NCBI GenBank assembly: GCA_947505245.1
Contig: CANNIZ010000018.1
Span: 1 to 64,000, forward strand
Direction of reading: 5' to 3'
Length of the DNA stretch: 64,000 nucleotides
DNA from: Pseudomonadota bacterium
GTDB taxonomy: Bacteria; Myxococcota_A; UBA796; GCA-2862545
Shown here: in pieces, positions 34,366 through 43,830 of the stretch
Layout: every line of letters starts with the position of its first letter
How positions within the stretch are numbered: position 1 is the first letter of the stretch
Notes under the pieces: generated by a model
The model's input: only the letters and a program-made list of their open reading frames with translations
Told to the model about the DNA's origin: nothing
The model's database searches: none
Translations under genes and position numbers: made by a program

Positions 34366-36051
34366 TCAGGGCGTCGTATCGTTCGTCGCCTTTCCAAGAA
34401 CGTCGTCGACCGCGTCGGAAAGGGCACGGCCGGTGAGAGCATGGCGCAGCGCCTCGGTGCGCGCGTCCAGGCCCTGCAGCACCACCTCCGCCACGTCCGG
34501 TGCGACAGAGTCGAGCCGGTTCGCGTGCCGGACCGCCTCCCGCTCGAGGTCCGTCAGGCGCACGAGCGTGCCGAGGACCTCGTGGGCCTGCACCTCCTCG
34601 CGCTCCTTGAGCACCAGGGCGAGGCCGTCGCGCACCCCGCGTTCACGCCCGTCGTACCAGGCCCGGATACGCGCAGCGACGGCGGGAGACACCTGCCCGC
34701 CGTGCTCCATGTCCTGCAGCGCGAGCGCACCAACGCGAATCCCGAGCAGCTCGGCGCGGAAGCGCTCAGCGTCCCGCACCTCGCCTTCGCGCTCGTGGTC
34801 GAGACCCAACCACGCCGTCAGCCGGGGGATCGTCAGCCCCTGCAGAAACAGGGACGCGGCGACGGTTCCGAACACCAGGTGAATCAACAGTTCGCGGCCT
34901 TGCATGCCCACCGGAAGGCCGAGCACCAGGACCATCGACAGGCCGCCCCGCAGGCCGCCCCAGACGAGCATATGCCCCCATGATGGGGGCAACGCGACCC
35001 GAGCCGCGGCGAGCACAGGGAGCGCGCCATACACGGCCACCGCGCGGCCCGCGAGCGTGGCAAGGAACGCCAACGCCACGGGAAATGCGTCGGATAGCAG
35101 CTGGCCGATCGGCATCTGCAAGCCGACGAGCAGAAACACGAGCGTGTTCGACACGAACGCCGCGTACTCCCAGAAGTCCTCCACCGCGAGCCGGGTGCGC
35201 GTGCTCATGCCATAGGCCGCGCCGAACGAGCCCACGACCATGCCGGCCGCGACGGTCGACAGGACGCCTGAGCAGCCGAGGACCTCGGCGAGGAGAAACG
35301 ACCCGTACGCCAGGACGGTGGTGACTGTGACTTCGATCAGGTGGTCGTTGATGTTCCGCAGCAGGAGACTCCCGAGGAGGCCAACAACACCGCCAATCAA
35401 GGCTCCGCCGCCGCTCATCCACACGAAGGTGCGCACCGCGAAAACAGCGATCTCGCCGGCACCGTGCAGCGAAGGAGGATCGCCCGCGTGATGAAGATCG
35501 ACGCCGAACACGGCCGCCACGATCACGAACAACACCACCGCGACGCCGTCGTTGAGCAGGCTCTCCCCTTCCACCACGGTGTTGAGCCGCCGATCGACCC
35601 CAAGCGTCTTGAACAGCGACAGCACCGACACGGGGTCCGTCGCGGTGATGATCGCCCCGAACAGCAGCGCGTGCATCCACCCGAAACCCGCACGAAGGCC
35701 GGTCGTCGCGAGGGCGCCGTACAACAGTCCGCTCGTCACCGCCGTCGCGAGGAGCACTCCCGGGACCGCCAGGACCAGGATGGGGACGAGGTTCCGGCGG
35801 AAATCCTCGTAGCGCAGGTGGAACGCCGCCTCGAACAACAGCGCCGGAAGCAGAAAGCTGAACAGCAGATCCGCCGAAAGCTCGAAGGCACGAAGCTCCG
35901 GAAGGTCCGCAAACCCAAGCGCGATGCCCGCGCCGACGAGCGCGAGTGTGTAAGGAACGCGAAAACGCCGTGCGGTCGCGGCGATCAGCGTCCCCACGAT
36001 CAGGAGAAGAAGTAGTTCGACGGCCGTATTGCGCAAGAAACCCCCAGACAC
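34366..36051 (-). CDS. CPA1-family Na+/H+ antiporter
   Basis: 561 residues from a GTG at 36049-36051; a TTG six codons later is also possible. Some 12 hydrophobic segments span 8-410. FGAIITATDPVSVLSLFK carries the ion-binding Asp of the family (TDPV), with VEGESLLNDGVAVVLF downstream, both hallmarks of NhaP/NHE exchangers. A cytoplasmic C-terminal tail (about 420-561) of charged helices follows, as in NhaP-type proteins. It exchanges protons for Na+ or K+ at the inner membrane. Divergent from the next gene with 48 bases between starts; convergent with the dehydratase gene. Confidence 0.9.
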   Translation of the reverse strand: MSGGFLRNTAVELLLLLIVGTLIAATARRFRVPYTLALVGAGIALGFADLPELRAFELSADLLFSFLLPALLFEAAFHLRYEDFRRNLVPILVLAVPGVLLATAVTSGLLYGALATTGLRAGFGWMHALLFGAIITATDPVSVLSLFKTLGVDRRLNTVVEGESLLNDGVAVVLFVIVAAVFGVDLHHAGDPPSLHGAGEIAVFAVRTFVWMSGGGALIGGVVGLLGSLLLRNINDHLIEVTVTTVLAYGSFLLAEVLGCSGVLSTVAAGMVVGSFGAAYGMSTRTRLAVEDFWEYAAFVSNTLVFLLVGLQMPIGQLLSDAFPVALAFLATLAGRAVAVYGALPVLAAARVALPPSWGHMLVWGGLRGGLSMVLVLGLPVGMQGRELLIHLVFGTVAASLFLQGLTIPRLTAWLGLDHEREGEVRDAERFRAELLGIRVGALALQDMEHGGQVSPAVAARIRAWYDGRERGVRDGLALVLKEREEVQAHEVLGTLVRLTDLEREAVRHANRLDSVAPDVAEVVLQGLDARTEALRHALTGRALSDAVDDVLGKATNDTTP

Positions 36052-36099
36052 AGAAGGAGGCGCTCCGTCCAAGCCATTGGCGCGATAACAGGTCGCAGG

Positions 36100-36936
36100 A
36101 TGTCGAACCCCCTCCCCCGCTACGTCGCGCGCGCGTTCGTCCTGCGACCGCAGGGGATGCTGTTCCCGCCCAACTTTGCGCTCATCGGGACGTTCGCGCT
36201 GCTGGGCGTGGTGAACCCCGGCTTCTGGCTGCTCGGGGCGGGCGCGGAGCTCGCGTACCTGCTCGCCGTGGTGTCGAACGCGCGGTTTCGCGCAGCGATC
36301 GATCGCGACGAAGCGGGCACCGCCGACGCCGAGCGCGAGGTCGACCGACGGGTCGAGCGCCTCTCCCAGACCGCGCGGCGAAGGTATGACGAGGTCCTGG
36401 AGCGGTGCCAGGCCGTGATCGACGCGGGAAGCGAAGACGACCACCCCGAGACCGTCGCACACCGCTCCGAGGTGCTCGGGACGCTGCTCGGCGTCGCCCT
36501 GTCATTGCTCGAACGCAAGGACACGCTGGTCGCCTTGCTAAGCGGCACCGAAGACGACTTCGCCGAAAAGCTCGACGCGCTCGACCGCCGCCTCGCCGAT
36601 CGGGAGCTCGGCGACGAGCTAAGGCGCAGCCTCGAGGCCCAGCGCGGCATCATCGCCGAGCGGGCCGCGGGCCGACGCACCGCCACAGACCGCGTCGAAG
36701 CCATCGACAGCGAGCTCGCGCGCATCGAACAGCAGGCCGAGCTCCTCCGCGAGCAGACCGTGCTCGACGCGGATCCCGCGCGCCTCGGCGAGCGGATCGA
36801 CGCGCTCACCGGTACGCTGCGCAGCACGCGCGACTGGCTCAAGGAGCAGCGGCGTCTGGACGGGCTGGTGGATGAATCCGAGCCCGCCGCCCCCCGCCTC
36901 GCGGCGCGGCGACGTGCAGGCCAACAATCTTCTTAG
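36100..36936 (+). CDS. Membrane protein with long coiled coil
   Basis: 278 residues. Two close hydrophobic segments (about 25-38 and 41-58) are followed by a strongly charged alpha-helical region (about 65-270) with heptad-like patterns (VDRRVERLSQTARRRYDEVL, LDRRLADRELGDELRRSLEA). No family is recognised. It is 12 bases ahead of a substrate-binding/OmpA fusion gene, so probably the same operon. It could be an inner-membrane-anchored rod or scaffold. Confidence 0.65.
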   Translation: MSNPLPRYVARAFVLRPQGMLFPPNFALIGTFALLGVVNPGFWLLGAGAELAYLLAVVSNARFRAAIDRDEAGTADAEREVDRRVERLSQTARRRYDEVLERCQAVIDAGSEDDHPETVAHRSEVLGTLLGVALSLLERKDTLVALLSGTEDDFAEKLDALDRRLADRELGDELRRSLEAQRGIIAERAAGRRTATDRVEAIDSELARIEQQAELLREQTVLDADPARLGERIDALTGTLRSTRDWLKEQRRLDGLVDESEPAAPRLAARRRAGQQSS

Positions 36937-36948
36937 GTGGGAGGGAAC

Positions 36949-38628
36949 ATGGCGGAACAAGGCGGCTCTGGGTTGACGATCCTCGGTGTGGTCGCGTCGG
37001 TCGGCCTGATCGGCGTGTTGATGTGCGCCGGAGCCGGGGTGCTGTTCTCGTCGATGGGAAAAGAAGGCGGTACCAACGCTCCCATCGCAGCGCCGGACGT
37101 CGCTCCGGACGCGGCGAGCGATGACCTCGGTCTCGTGCCGCCCGAGTCCGCCGTCCCGCGCCTCGACCCGGCGGCACCGTACGTCCCGAAGGGCGGCATC
37201 GTGGAGATCGAGCTGTCCGAGTACGCGGGCTACGCCGGGCTGATCGTCGCCAACGGCGGCCTCGCGCCGAACCCCGACTCCTACTTCGCAAAGAAACACG
37301 GCTTCCAGGTCAAGCTCACCGTCAGCGAGGCGGACGCGTGGTCGTCGCTCAACGCCGGGCGCATCGGCGCCACCGTCACCACGGTGGACGTGCTGCCGCT
37401 GTACGGCCGCCAGCTCGAAGCCGTCGTCCCCGCGCAGATCGGCTTCTCGCGCGGCGCCGACGGAATCGTCGTCGACAGCGACGTGAAGCGCCTGAACGAC
37501 CTGCGTGGCAAGGTCGTCGTCGGCGCTCCGTTCGGCGAATCGGAATTCTTCCTGCGCTACCTCGCCGGCGAGGCGGGCATTCCTGTGGTGACTTCCGACG
37601 TCGCCGTGTCGAAGAGCAAGGACGCGATCACGCTCGTGTTCGCGGAGGACGCGTTCGTCGCGGGAGACGCGTACGTCAAGAGCCTCGCAGGGGACGGCGC
37701 CATCGACGGTTGCGTGACGTGGGACCCGCGCACGACAGAGGTGGTGACCGAGTCCGCCGGCAAGGCTCACGTGCTGACGACGAACAAGAACCTGCTCGTC
37801 GTGGCCGATATCCTCGTCGTCAACAAGGGCTTCGCTGAACAGAATCCCAAGCTCGTCGAGGGCCTCGTGGACGGCCTCCTGTACGGCAACCGCGAGGTGC
37901 GCGACAACCCGTCGGACGCGAACCTCGCGATTATCGGCAAGGCGTTCAGCTGGGACGCGGCCGCAACCAAAGCGGAGCTCTCAAAGGTCCACCTGTCCAA
38001 CCTGCCCGAGAACCTCGCGTTCTTCGGCGGCGAGATCGACATGGCGGGCAGCTTCTCGGGCATCTTCCAGTCGGCGATCTACTCGTACGGGCGCGACCTC
38101 GTGAAGGATCCCGTCGGTGCGGAGCGCTTCGTGTCGCTCGACGCGCTGAAGGCGGCCGAGGCCTCGGGGGCGTACAAGGAACAGACGATCGCTATCGCTC
38201 CCATCAAGTCGAAGGGCTCGAGCGCGCTCGAAGACGATCCGCTGCTGTCGAAGGACGTACGCTTCTTCTTCGAGCCGAACAGCAGCAAGCTCGACATGGC
38301 GTCCACCGAGAACAGCGAGAACCTCGCGACGATCAAGCGGCTGCTCAACGTGAGCCCGGGCTCCACCATCCTGCTGCGCGGCCACGTGGACAACGGTCGC
38401 GTCGAGGAATTCCGCAAGCAGGGCGGCGAGGCGTTCGTGCGCGAGATGTCGCTCAAGGCCGTGCAGCTCAGCAAGGAGCGCGCCGATGAAGTCGAGAAGC
38501 GCGCGATCGAGACGCAGAAGGTCGACGACAAGCGGATCGAGAACGTGGGCGTCGGCTGGGACGAGCCGGCGGGGACCGACCCCGACAAGAACCGCCGCGT
38601 CGAAGTGCAGTGGTACACGCTCGAGTAG
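36949..38628 (+). CDS. Fusion of ABC-type substrate-binding domain with OmpA-like peptidoglycan-binding domain
   Basis: 559 residues from the ATG at 36949 with GGGAGGG upstream. TM anchor at about 8-35, a Pro/Ala/Asp linker, then a periplasmic binding-protein domain of the NMT1/SsuA/ThiY type (about 75-400: LNAGRIGATVTTVDVLPLYG, DLRGKVVVGAPFGESEFFLRYLAG, VLTTNKNLLVVADILVVNKGF). The C-terminal domain (about 440-559) is OmpA-like: DVRFFFEPNSSKLD, ILLRGHVDNG and DPDKNRRVEVQW. It is anchored in the inner membrane and reaches the cell wall. No permease or ATPase gene is adjacent. Confidence 0.82.
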   Translation: MAEQGGSGLTILGVVASVGLIGVLMCAGAGVLFSSMGKEGGTNAPIAAPDVAPDAASDDLGLVPPESAVPRLDPAAPYVPKGGIVEIELSEYAGYAGLIVANGGLAPNPDSYFAKKHGFQVKLTVSEADAWSSLNAGRIGATVTTVDVLPLYGRQLEAVVPAQIGFSRGADGIVVDSDVKRLNDLRGKVVVGAPFGESEFFLRYLAGEAGIPVVTSDVAVSKSKDAITLVFAEDAFVAGDAYVKSLAGDGAIDGCVTWDPRTTEVVTESAGKAHVLTTNKNLLVVADILVVNKGFAEQNPKLVEGLVDGLLYGNREVRDNPSDANLAIIGKAFSWDAAATKAELSKVHLSNLPENLAFFGGEIDMAGSFSGIFQSAIYSYGRDLVKDPVGAERFVSLDALKAAEASGAYKEQTIAIAPIKSKGSSALEDDPLLSKDVRFFFEPNSSKLDMASTENSENLATIKRLLNVSPGSTILLRGHVDNGRVEEFRKQGGEAFVREMSLKAVQLSKERADEVEKRAIETQKVDDKRIENVGVGWDEPAGTDPDKNRRVEVQWYTLE

Positions 38629-38642
38629 TTCGATAGATCCTC

Positions 38643-38667
38643 GGCGTCTGGTTCGACTCCAGACGCC
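38643..38667 (+). terminator. Hairpin after the SBP-OmpA gene
   Basis: 9-bp stem GGCGTCTGG / CCAGACGCC (38643-38651, 38659-38667) with a 7-nt loop, 15 bases past the stop. No clear T-run. The rest of the gap to 38914 shows no gene. Confidence 0.6.
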
Positions 38668-38914
38668 GGAGCGAAGGGAAGCGGCGTCCACGGGGTCTCC
38701 CCGCAGGCGTCCCGCGCATCCCCCGAGGTCCGGTCCAGGTTGGAAACCTTGCCTGACCGCAATCACGGAGGGGCGCCGGGGATCGATACGTACGCTCTTG
38801 CCTTCGGGCACCGCGCCGCTCAGCTTGTCCGCGGGGGAGACCCGACAGCGGCCGCTGAATGTCCCGGAGAGCTTGCAGACCCGCCTCCCGGCGTCCTTCT
38901 ATCCAAGGTGCCCG

Positions 38915-40012
38915 ATGTTTCGATGGCTCTCCGTCCCCCGAAAAGACCGCGTCGCTCACCTCCGCGACGGGCAGTTCGTGCGGTTGTACGGCCCCGGCAG
39001 CCACCTGGTGTGGACGCTGTTCGGCAAACACGAATTCGTCACCTACGACGCCACGACGCTCCCCGGCGTGCTCGCCGGAGATCCACTTCCGGCCGACGGC
39101 CCCGGCTGGCGCAGCGTCACCGTGAAGGACGGCCTCCGCCACCTCATCGCGCTGCGCGGCACGCGCCGCGTCGTGTTGATCCCCGGTCGCTGGCACCTGT
39201 GGGACCTGCTCGAGGTCACCGACGAGGCCGTCGTGAACACGCGACTCGAGCCCACGCCTCTGAGCGACGACGACCGCCTCGAGCCCGCCGAGAGCTACCG
39301 CGAAGCCACCGCGTCGAGCGTGCAGGCCGTCGTGTTGCTCCACGACGAGGTGCCCGTCCGCACGCTCGCATCAGGCCGTTACCGCGCGTTCGCCGGCGAC
39401 CCGTGGGATCTGCACCCGGTCGCGCTCACGCCCCGCGCGCTCGACGTCGCCCACCAGGACCTGCTCACGAGCGATCAGGTGCCGGTGCGCGTGAAGCCCC
39501 TCGTCGTCGTGCGCGTCGTCGACCCGTTGAAGTTCGTCGCCACCCCGGACGCGGACTCCCACGCCTATTCGGCTGTCCAACTCGCGCTCCGCGAGGTGCT
39601 CGCCGCGCGCGTTCTCGACGCCCTGTTGGCCGAGCGCGAGGCGCTCACCACGGACCTCGCGGCCCGGGCAGCCGCCTACCTGCCGGACGTCGGGCTCGCG
39701 TTCGACCGCGTGTCGGTCAAGGACATCACGCTCGGGGCGGACGTGAAGGAGCTGCTCGCCAAGGTCCTCGGCGCCCGCAAGGAGGCCGAGGCGCAGGGAA
39801 TCCGCCGCAAGGAGGAAGTCGCGCACACGCGCCAGCTGCTCAACACCGCGCGCCTGCTGCAGTCAAACCCCGTGCTGATGCGACTCCGCGAGCTCGAGGC
39901 CTACGCCGAGATCGCGTCGAAGGTGGACAAGCTCACGCTCGTCACGGGCCCCGACGCGCTCGCTCACCTGACGCTCGGCGAGGTGACGAGCGACGAGTCA
40001 CCGACCGTGTAA
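38915..40012 (+). CDS. SPFH/band-7 (slipin-like) protein
   Basis: 365 residues from the ATG at 38915 with AAGG upstream. The SPFH domain spans about 130-280 (DLLTSDQVPVRVKPLVVVRVVDPLKF, ALREVLAARVLDALLAEREAL, GLAFDRVSVKDITLGADVKELL), ending in a charged helix (ARKEAEAQGIRRKEEVAHTR). Unlike typical slipins it lacks an N-terminal membrane segment and has instead a domain of about 120 residues starting MFRWLSVPRKDRVAHL. It may scaffold membrane microdomains. It follows the SBP-OmpA gene after a hairpin terminator. Confidence 0.82.
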   Translation: MFRWLSVPRKDRVAHLRDGQFVRLYGPGSHLVWTLFGKHEFVTYDATTLPGVLAGDPLPADGPGWRSVTVKDGLRHLIALRGTRRVVLIPGRWHLWDLLEVTDEAVVNTRLEPTPLSDDDRLEPAESYREATASSVQAVVLLHDEVPVRTLASGRYRAFAGDPWDLHPVALTPRALDVAHQDLLTSDQVPVRVKPLVVVRVVDPLKFVATPDADSHAYSAVQLALREVLAARVLDALLAEREALTTDLAARAAAYLPDVGLAFDRVSVKDITLGADVKELLAKVLGARKEAEAQGIRRKEEVAHTRQLLNTARLLQSNPVLMRLRELEAYAEIASKVDKLTLVTGPDALAHLTLGEVTSDESPTV

Positions 40013-40111
40013 AACGCACCATCGGCCAACATCACCCGTGCAAAATGCATCGCTCGCCGGGAAGGCTACCGCTGGCCGAAATCTTGCACCATCCCGTCGC
40101 AATGGACTGGG

Positions 40112-41869
40112 GTGCACCACGTGAGCTCAGGTCGCCGATACGACATCCACGAGGCCATCGGCAAAGGCGCCTTCGGCACCGTCTACCGCGCGATGCTCGT
40201 CGGGGAGGGCGGCTTCAAGAAGGAAGTCGCCATAAAGGTCCTCAACGAAAGGGCGGCGACCACGGAGGGCATCGTGGAGCGACTCCGCGACGAGGCGCGC
40301 TTGCTCGGCCGCGTGCGGCATCGCGCGATCCTCGAGGTGGACGGGCTCGTGTTCCTCGACGGGCGCTGGGCGCTGGTGACCGAATTCGTGCAGGGATGCT
40401 CGCTGCTCGACGCGCTGCGGGTGGGTCGGATGCCGCTTGGCGCGGCCTTGGAGGTGGTGAGCGAGATCGCGTCGGCGCTGCACGTCGCGTACCACACCAC
40501 CTCCCCCGAGGGGAAGCCGCTTCACCTCGTCCATCGCGACATCAAGCCCGCGAACGTGCAGATCACCGCGGCGGGTGAGGTGAAGCTCCTCGACTTCGGC
40601 ATCGCCCAGGCGGACTTCGACGCCCGCGAGTCGATCACCCAGGCCATGGTCCTCGGAACCCCCGCCTACATGTCGCCCGAGCGGTTCGGGGGGCGCACGG
40701 GTCCCGAGTCCGACATCTACGCCCTGGCCTTGGTCCTCTGCGAGGTGTTGAGCGCCAAACGCGTCGGCAAGACCTCCATCTACGCTGAGCAGCATCAGCA
40801 GCACGTGGCCAAGGCACTCCAGGAGAGCCTCGCGGCGGACCCGGCGTTTGCAGTGGTGCTCCCGCTGTGCGAGCACATGTTGGCGTTCGAGCCCTCCGCA
40901 CGCCCGACCGCCCGGGAGGTGGCGGCGTCGCTCCACACCGCGCGCGGAGCGCTGCCCGGCCCGTGGCTGCCCGACTGGGCGGACACGAACGTGCCAAAGA
41001 TCATGCGACGCAGTGGCGTTCAGGTCGATGGGAACACGCTCTGCGGGCGGTCGCTGCGCGAACGCGCGCCCATCCCAACGCTTCGACCTACACCGAGCAC
41101 GGAGGTTCGGCCTGTCGAGGTGGCAGCCCCGTCCTCCGGTCCAGCGGAGAAGCCTGTGTACCTCACGGGCAGCGGACGGTCCCCGCCGAGCGGGGTGCTG
41201 TTCGCGAGCCTCGTCGGGGCCCTGCTCCTCTTGGGCACCGTCGGCGGGGTTGGCGTCTCCTCCTCGGGCCGTGCTTCACAGGTGGTCGCAGAAGCAGCTC
41301 CTCAGCCGACCCAACAAGCGGTGCAAACTGCACAGTCGGCTGCGCCGATCCCCGCGGCGGTGGAACGTCTGCCCGAGGTGCCTCCACCTGTCGACGGAGG
41401 CGCTGCCCCCGCCGTGCCAGATGTCACGCCCACCTTGCGGGCAAAAGTACACAGGTCGAGCGCCACGAGAGACGAAACGAACGCGCAGGCGTCCCTTGAG
41501 GATGGACAGGCCGGGCACCTCATCTCCGCAAAAGAATACGCGAGTTGGCTCGAGAGCCATCCCGATTGGCAACCAGAGCCGGCGCACAACGAGGGACCCG
41601 GCGAAGGGAGCTTCCTGTGGAGCGGCGCTGCACCCGAAGGTCCCGCGGTCGCCGTCTCCTACGCCGCAGCCGAGGCGCTGTGCCAACCTCGCGGCGGGCT
41701 CGCGAGCGCAGCGGTGGAGCCGACCTCCTGGCGCGATACGTCGGGGCGGACGCAAGAGTGGCGCGTCCTGGACGGCAAGCCAGCGTTGCTGCGGAGCGAC
41801 GGCACGACCTCCACCGCCGTGCGCCGCGCCAACAGAAGCACCTCTACCGGCTTTCGCTGCGCCCGTTGA
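40112..41869 (+). CDS. Ser/Thr protein kinase with exported FGE-like domain
   Basis: 585 residues from GTG. Kinase domain about 10-280: GKGAFGTVY (P-loop), VAIKVL (Lys), VHRDIKPANV (catalytic loop), DFGIA (Mg), TPAYMSPE (activation end). A Pro-rich linker leads to a TM helix near 365-385 (VLFASLVGALLLLGTVGG), then an Ala/Pro spacer. The tail (about 470-585) reads KEYASWLE, AVSYAAAEALCQPRGG, SWRDTSGRTQEWR and GFRCAR. This matches the FGE-sulfatase fold, cut down and without the catalytic Cys pair. A cytoplasmic kinase would thus carry an outside sensor or binding module. Confidence 0.85.
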   Translation: MHHVSSGRRYDIHEAIGKGAFGTVYRAMLVGEGGFKKEVAIKVLNERAATTEGIVERLRDEARLLGRVRHRAILEVDGLVFLDGRWALVTEFVQGCSLLDALRVGRMPLGAALEVVSEIASALHVAYHTTSPEGKPLHLVHRDIKPANVQITAAGEVKLLDFGIAQADFDARESITQAMVLGTPAYMSPERFGGRTGPESDIYALALVLCEVLSAKRVGKTSIYAEQHQQHVAKALQESLAADPAFAVVLPLCEHMLAFEPSARPTAREVAASLHTARGALPGPWLPDWADTNVPKIMRRSGVQVDGNTLCGRSLRERAPIPTLRPTPSTEVRPVEVAAPSSGPAEKPVYLTGSGRSPPSGVLFASLVGALLLLGTVGGVGVSSSGRASQVVAEAAPQPTQQAVQTAQSAAPIPAAVERLPEVPPPVDGGAAPAVPDVTPTLRAKVHRSSATRDETNAQASLEDGQAGHLISAKEYASWLESHPDWQPEPAHNEGPGEGSFLWSGAAPEGPAVAVSYAAAEALCQPRGGLASAAVEPTSWRDTSGRTQEWRVLDGKPALLRSDGTTSTAVRRANRSTSTGFRCAR

Positions 41870-41919
41870 GGTCGAGACGGCCAAGCTTTCCGTGACATCC
41901 TGCTGTAGAATAGGCCTTC

Positions 41920-43830
41920 ATGCCGCTCCCCCTCGTCACTCTCTGCCACGACCTCACGCTCCCGTGTGACGCGCTCACGCTGCAGGACGCGGTCGACCTC
42001 GTCGAAGCTGGCGGCGTCATCGCGGTCGCCGAGGGCAGCTACGAGGTCGGAGACGTCGAACTGAGCGCGGACGTCACGATTCGCGCCGCGGCCGGCGCGG
42101 TCGTCGCGCTGCACAGCGCCACCGGCCCGGTGATCAACGTCGTCGACCACAGCGGCGCCACCGTCATCGTCGAGGATCTCTAGCTGTCCGCGGCCGCCGA
42201 CAACGCCGCCGCGGTCTATGCGGGGCTGGAGAGCAACGTCACGTTGCGGCGCGTCACGATCCCGCCCCGGATCGGCCTCGGGTTCGCGTTGGGGTTGCAT
42301 GCCAATGGCGCCACCGTGGGCGTGTACCAGTCCACGTTCATCGGCCTGCAAGCCGACCATTCATCCACAGAGTACCAGTCCACAGCGATCCTGATTGCCG
42401 ACTCCGAGGTCACGCTCCAGGACGTCGACGTCACCGATTGCGACGGGGCCCTCGCCGCTCCGATCCGGTTCGACACCTCGAACGTCACCATCCTGAACGG
42501 TCACTTCCAGAACAACACCTCGGACGGCCTCGGCGGCGCGATGGTCGTCGCCAACACGTCCATCTCCGTGTCCGACTCCGAGTTCATCGGCAACCAAACC
42601 AACGGCGACGGCGGCGCCATCCTCGCGTTGGCCACGTCCGACCTCACCGTCACCAACACGACGTTCACCGGGAACCACGCGAGCCAGGGGGGCGCCATCC
42701 GCGTGCCGAACGGCGGGACCACGCCCTCGCTCGAGGTTCGGGGCTCGACGTTCACGGAAAACAGCGCGACCCTGCAGGGTGGGGCCATCGCAGGGGTCGC
42801 GCTCCCCCGGTTCCTCGTCGACGACTCGACGTTCGTCGGAAACACCGCGGCCCACGGCGGCGCCATCGGCGTGTCCGACAGCCCCGACTTCGCGATCCAC
42901 GCCTCGGGGTTCTGCGACAACGTCGCCTCAACCGCCGGCGGCGCCCTCTTCCTCGAACGGGACCTCGGCAGTGGAGGCATCACCAACAGCTGGTTCGTAG
43001 CGAACAGCGCCCCCGATTCAGCCGCCGGGCGGCTGTACCAGACCGGAATGCCCCTCACGAACCTGGCGCTGCTCGGGGGGAACGCCACCGGGGCGGCGGG
43101 TGGCGGCGGGCTGCGCCTCGACGGGTACGTCGGCGGGCTCATGAATTCCATCGTCGCGTACACTGTCGCGGGCGACGGGATTCGAGCGATCGGGACGACC
43201 ATGCCCGTGTACCGCGACGACTTCTGGCAGAACGCCGAAGCGGACGTTCGCAGCGAGGGCGGCACGGATCTGCCGGCCATGAACCTGCAGGTCGACCCCG
43301 GCTTCGCGACGTGGCCTCCAACCAGCACGACCTGCAGCCCGCGCGACGTGCGGGTCCTGGCGAACTCCCCGACACGCGACGCGGGCAGCGGCGTTGACCC
43401 GGACGCCACCATGGCCGACCTCGGCCCGTTCGGTGGCAGCAACGCCCCCGATTGGGCATGGGCCGACGTCGATGGCGATGGCGCACCGTGGAACGCCGAC
43501 TGCGATGACCACGATGCGTTGGTGATCGACGACCCCTGCACGCCGATCGACACGGGGGACGCGGACACCGACACCGATACCGACTCCGATACCGACAGCG
43601 ACACCGACGCGGACTCCGACACGGACTCGGATGCCGACGCCGACGCAGACAGCGACTCCGACACGGACCCCGTCGAAACCGGCGTCCAGCCGTTGCCTGT
43701 CTGGTACACCGGCGGCGGATGCTCGACCGGTGCGGCGCCTGGCGCCCTGTGGCTGGTGTTCACGACGGCGCTGATCCTCCCGCGCCGCCGTCGATCACGA
43801 ACCACCTACCAGGGCAGCCCGCCCGGGTAG
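41920..43830 (+). pseudogene. Right-handed beta-helix MYXO-CTERM-like surface protein interrupted by an in-frame amber codon
   Basis: One continuous frame of 637 codons except TAG at 42181-42183. Before it: AVDLVEAGGVIAVAEGSYEVG, the usual start of a pectate-lyase-like beta-helix. After it: repeated helix rungs (GGAILALATSDLTV, GGAIRVPNGG, GGAIGVSDSP) as in polymorphic outer-membrane proteins, then a MopE-like DCDDHDA, an Asp-repeat linker and a C-terminus GGGCSTGAAPGALWLVF then RRRR, which matches a MYXO-CTERM anchor. No signal peptide is seen at the N-terminus. Nonsense mutation, assembly error or readthrough are open. The tail overlaps the convergent MBL lipoprotein gene by 25 bases. Confidence 0.7.
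43558..43670. repeat. Asp-Thr/Ser/Ala-coding tandem array
   Basis: About 19 hexanucleotide units of the form GAC(A/T/G)CC/GACTCC/GACGCG, coding for Asp-x repeats before the C-terminal anchor. Same type as the array at 21577-21680 but in an unrelated gene. Confidence 0.8.

Noticed and set aside
42181-42183. TAG read as pyrrolysine
   Set aside because: No pyl genes or methylamine methyltransferase context; a nonsense mutation or error is simpler.
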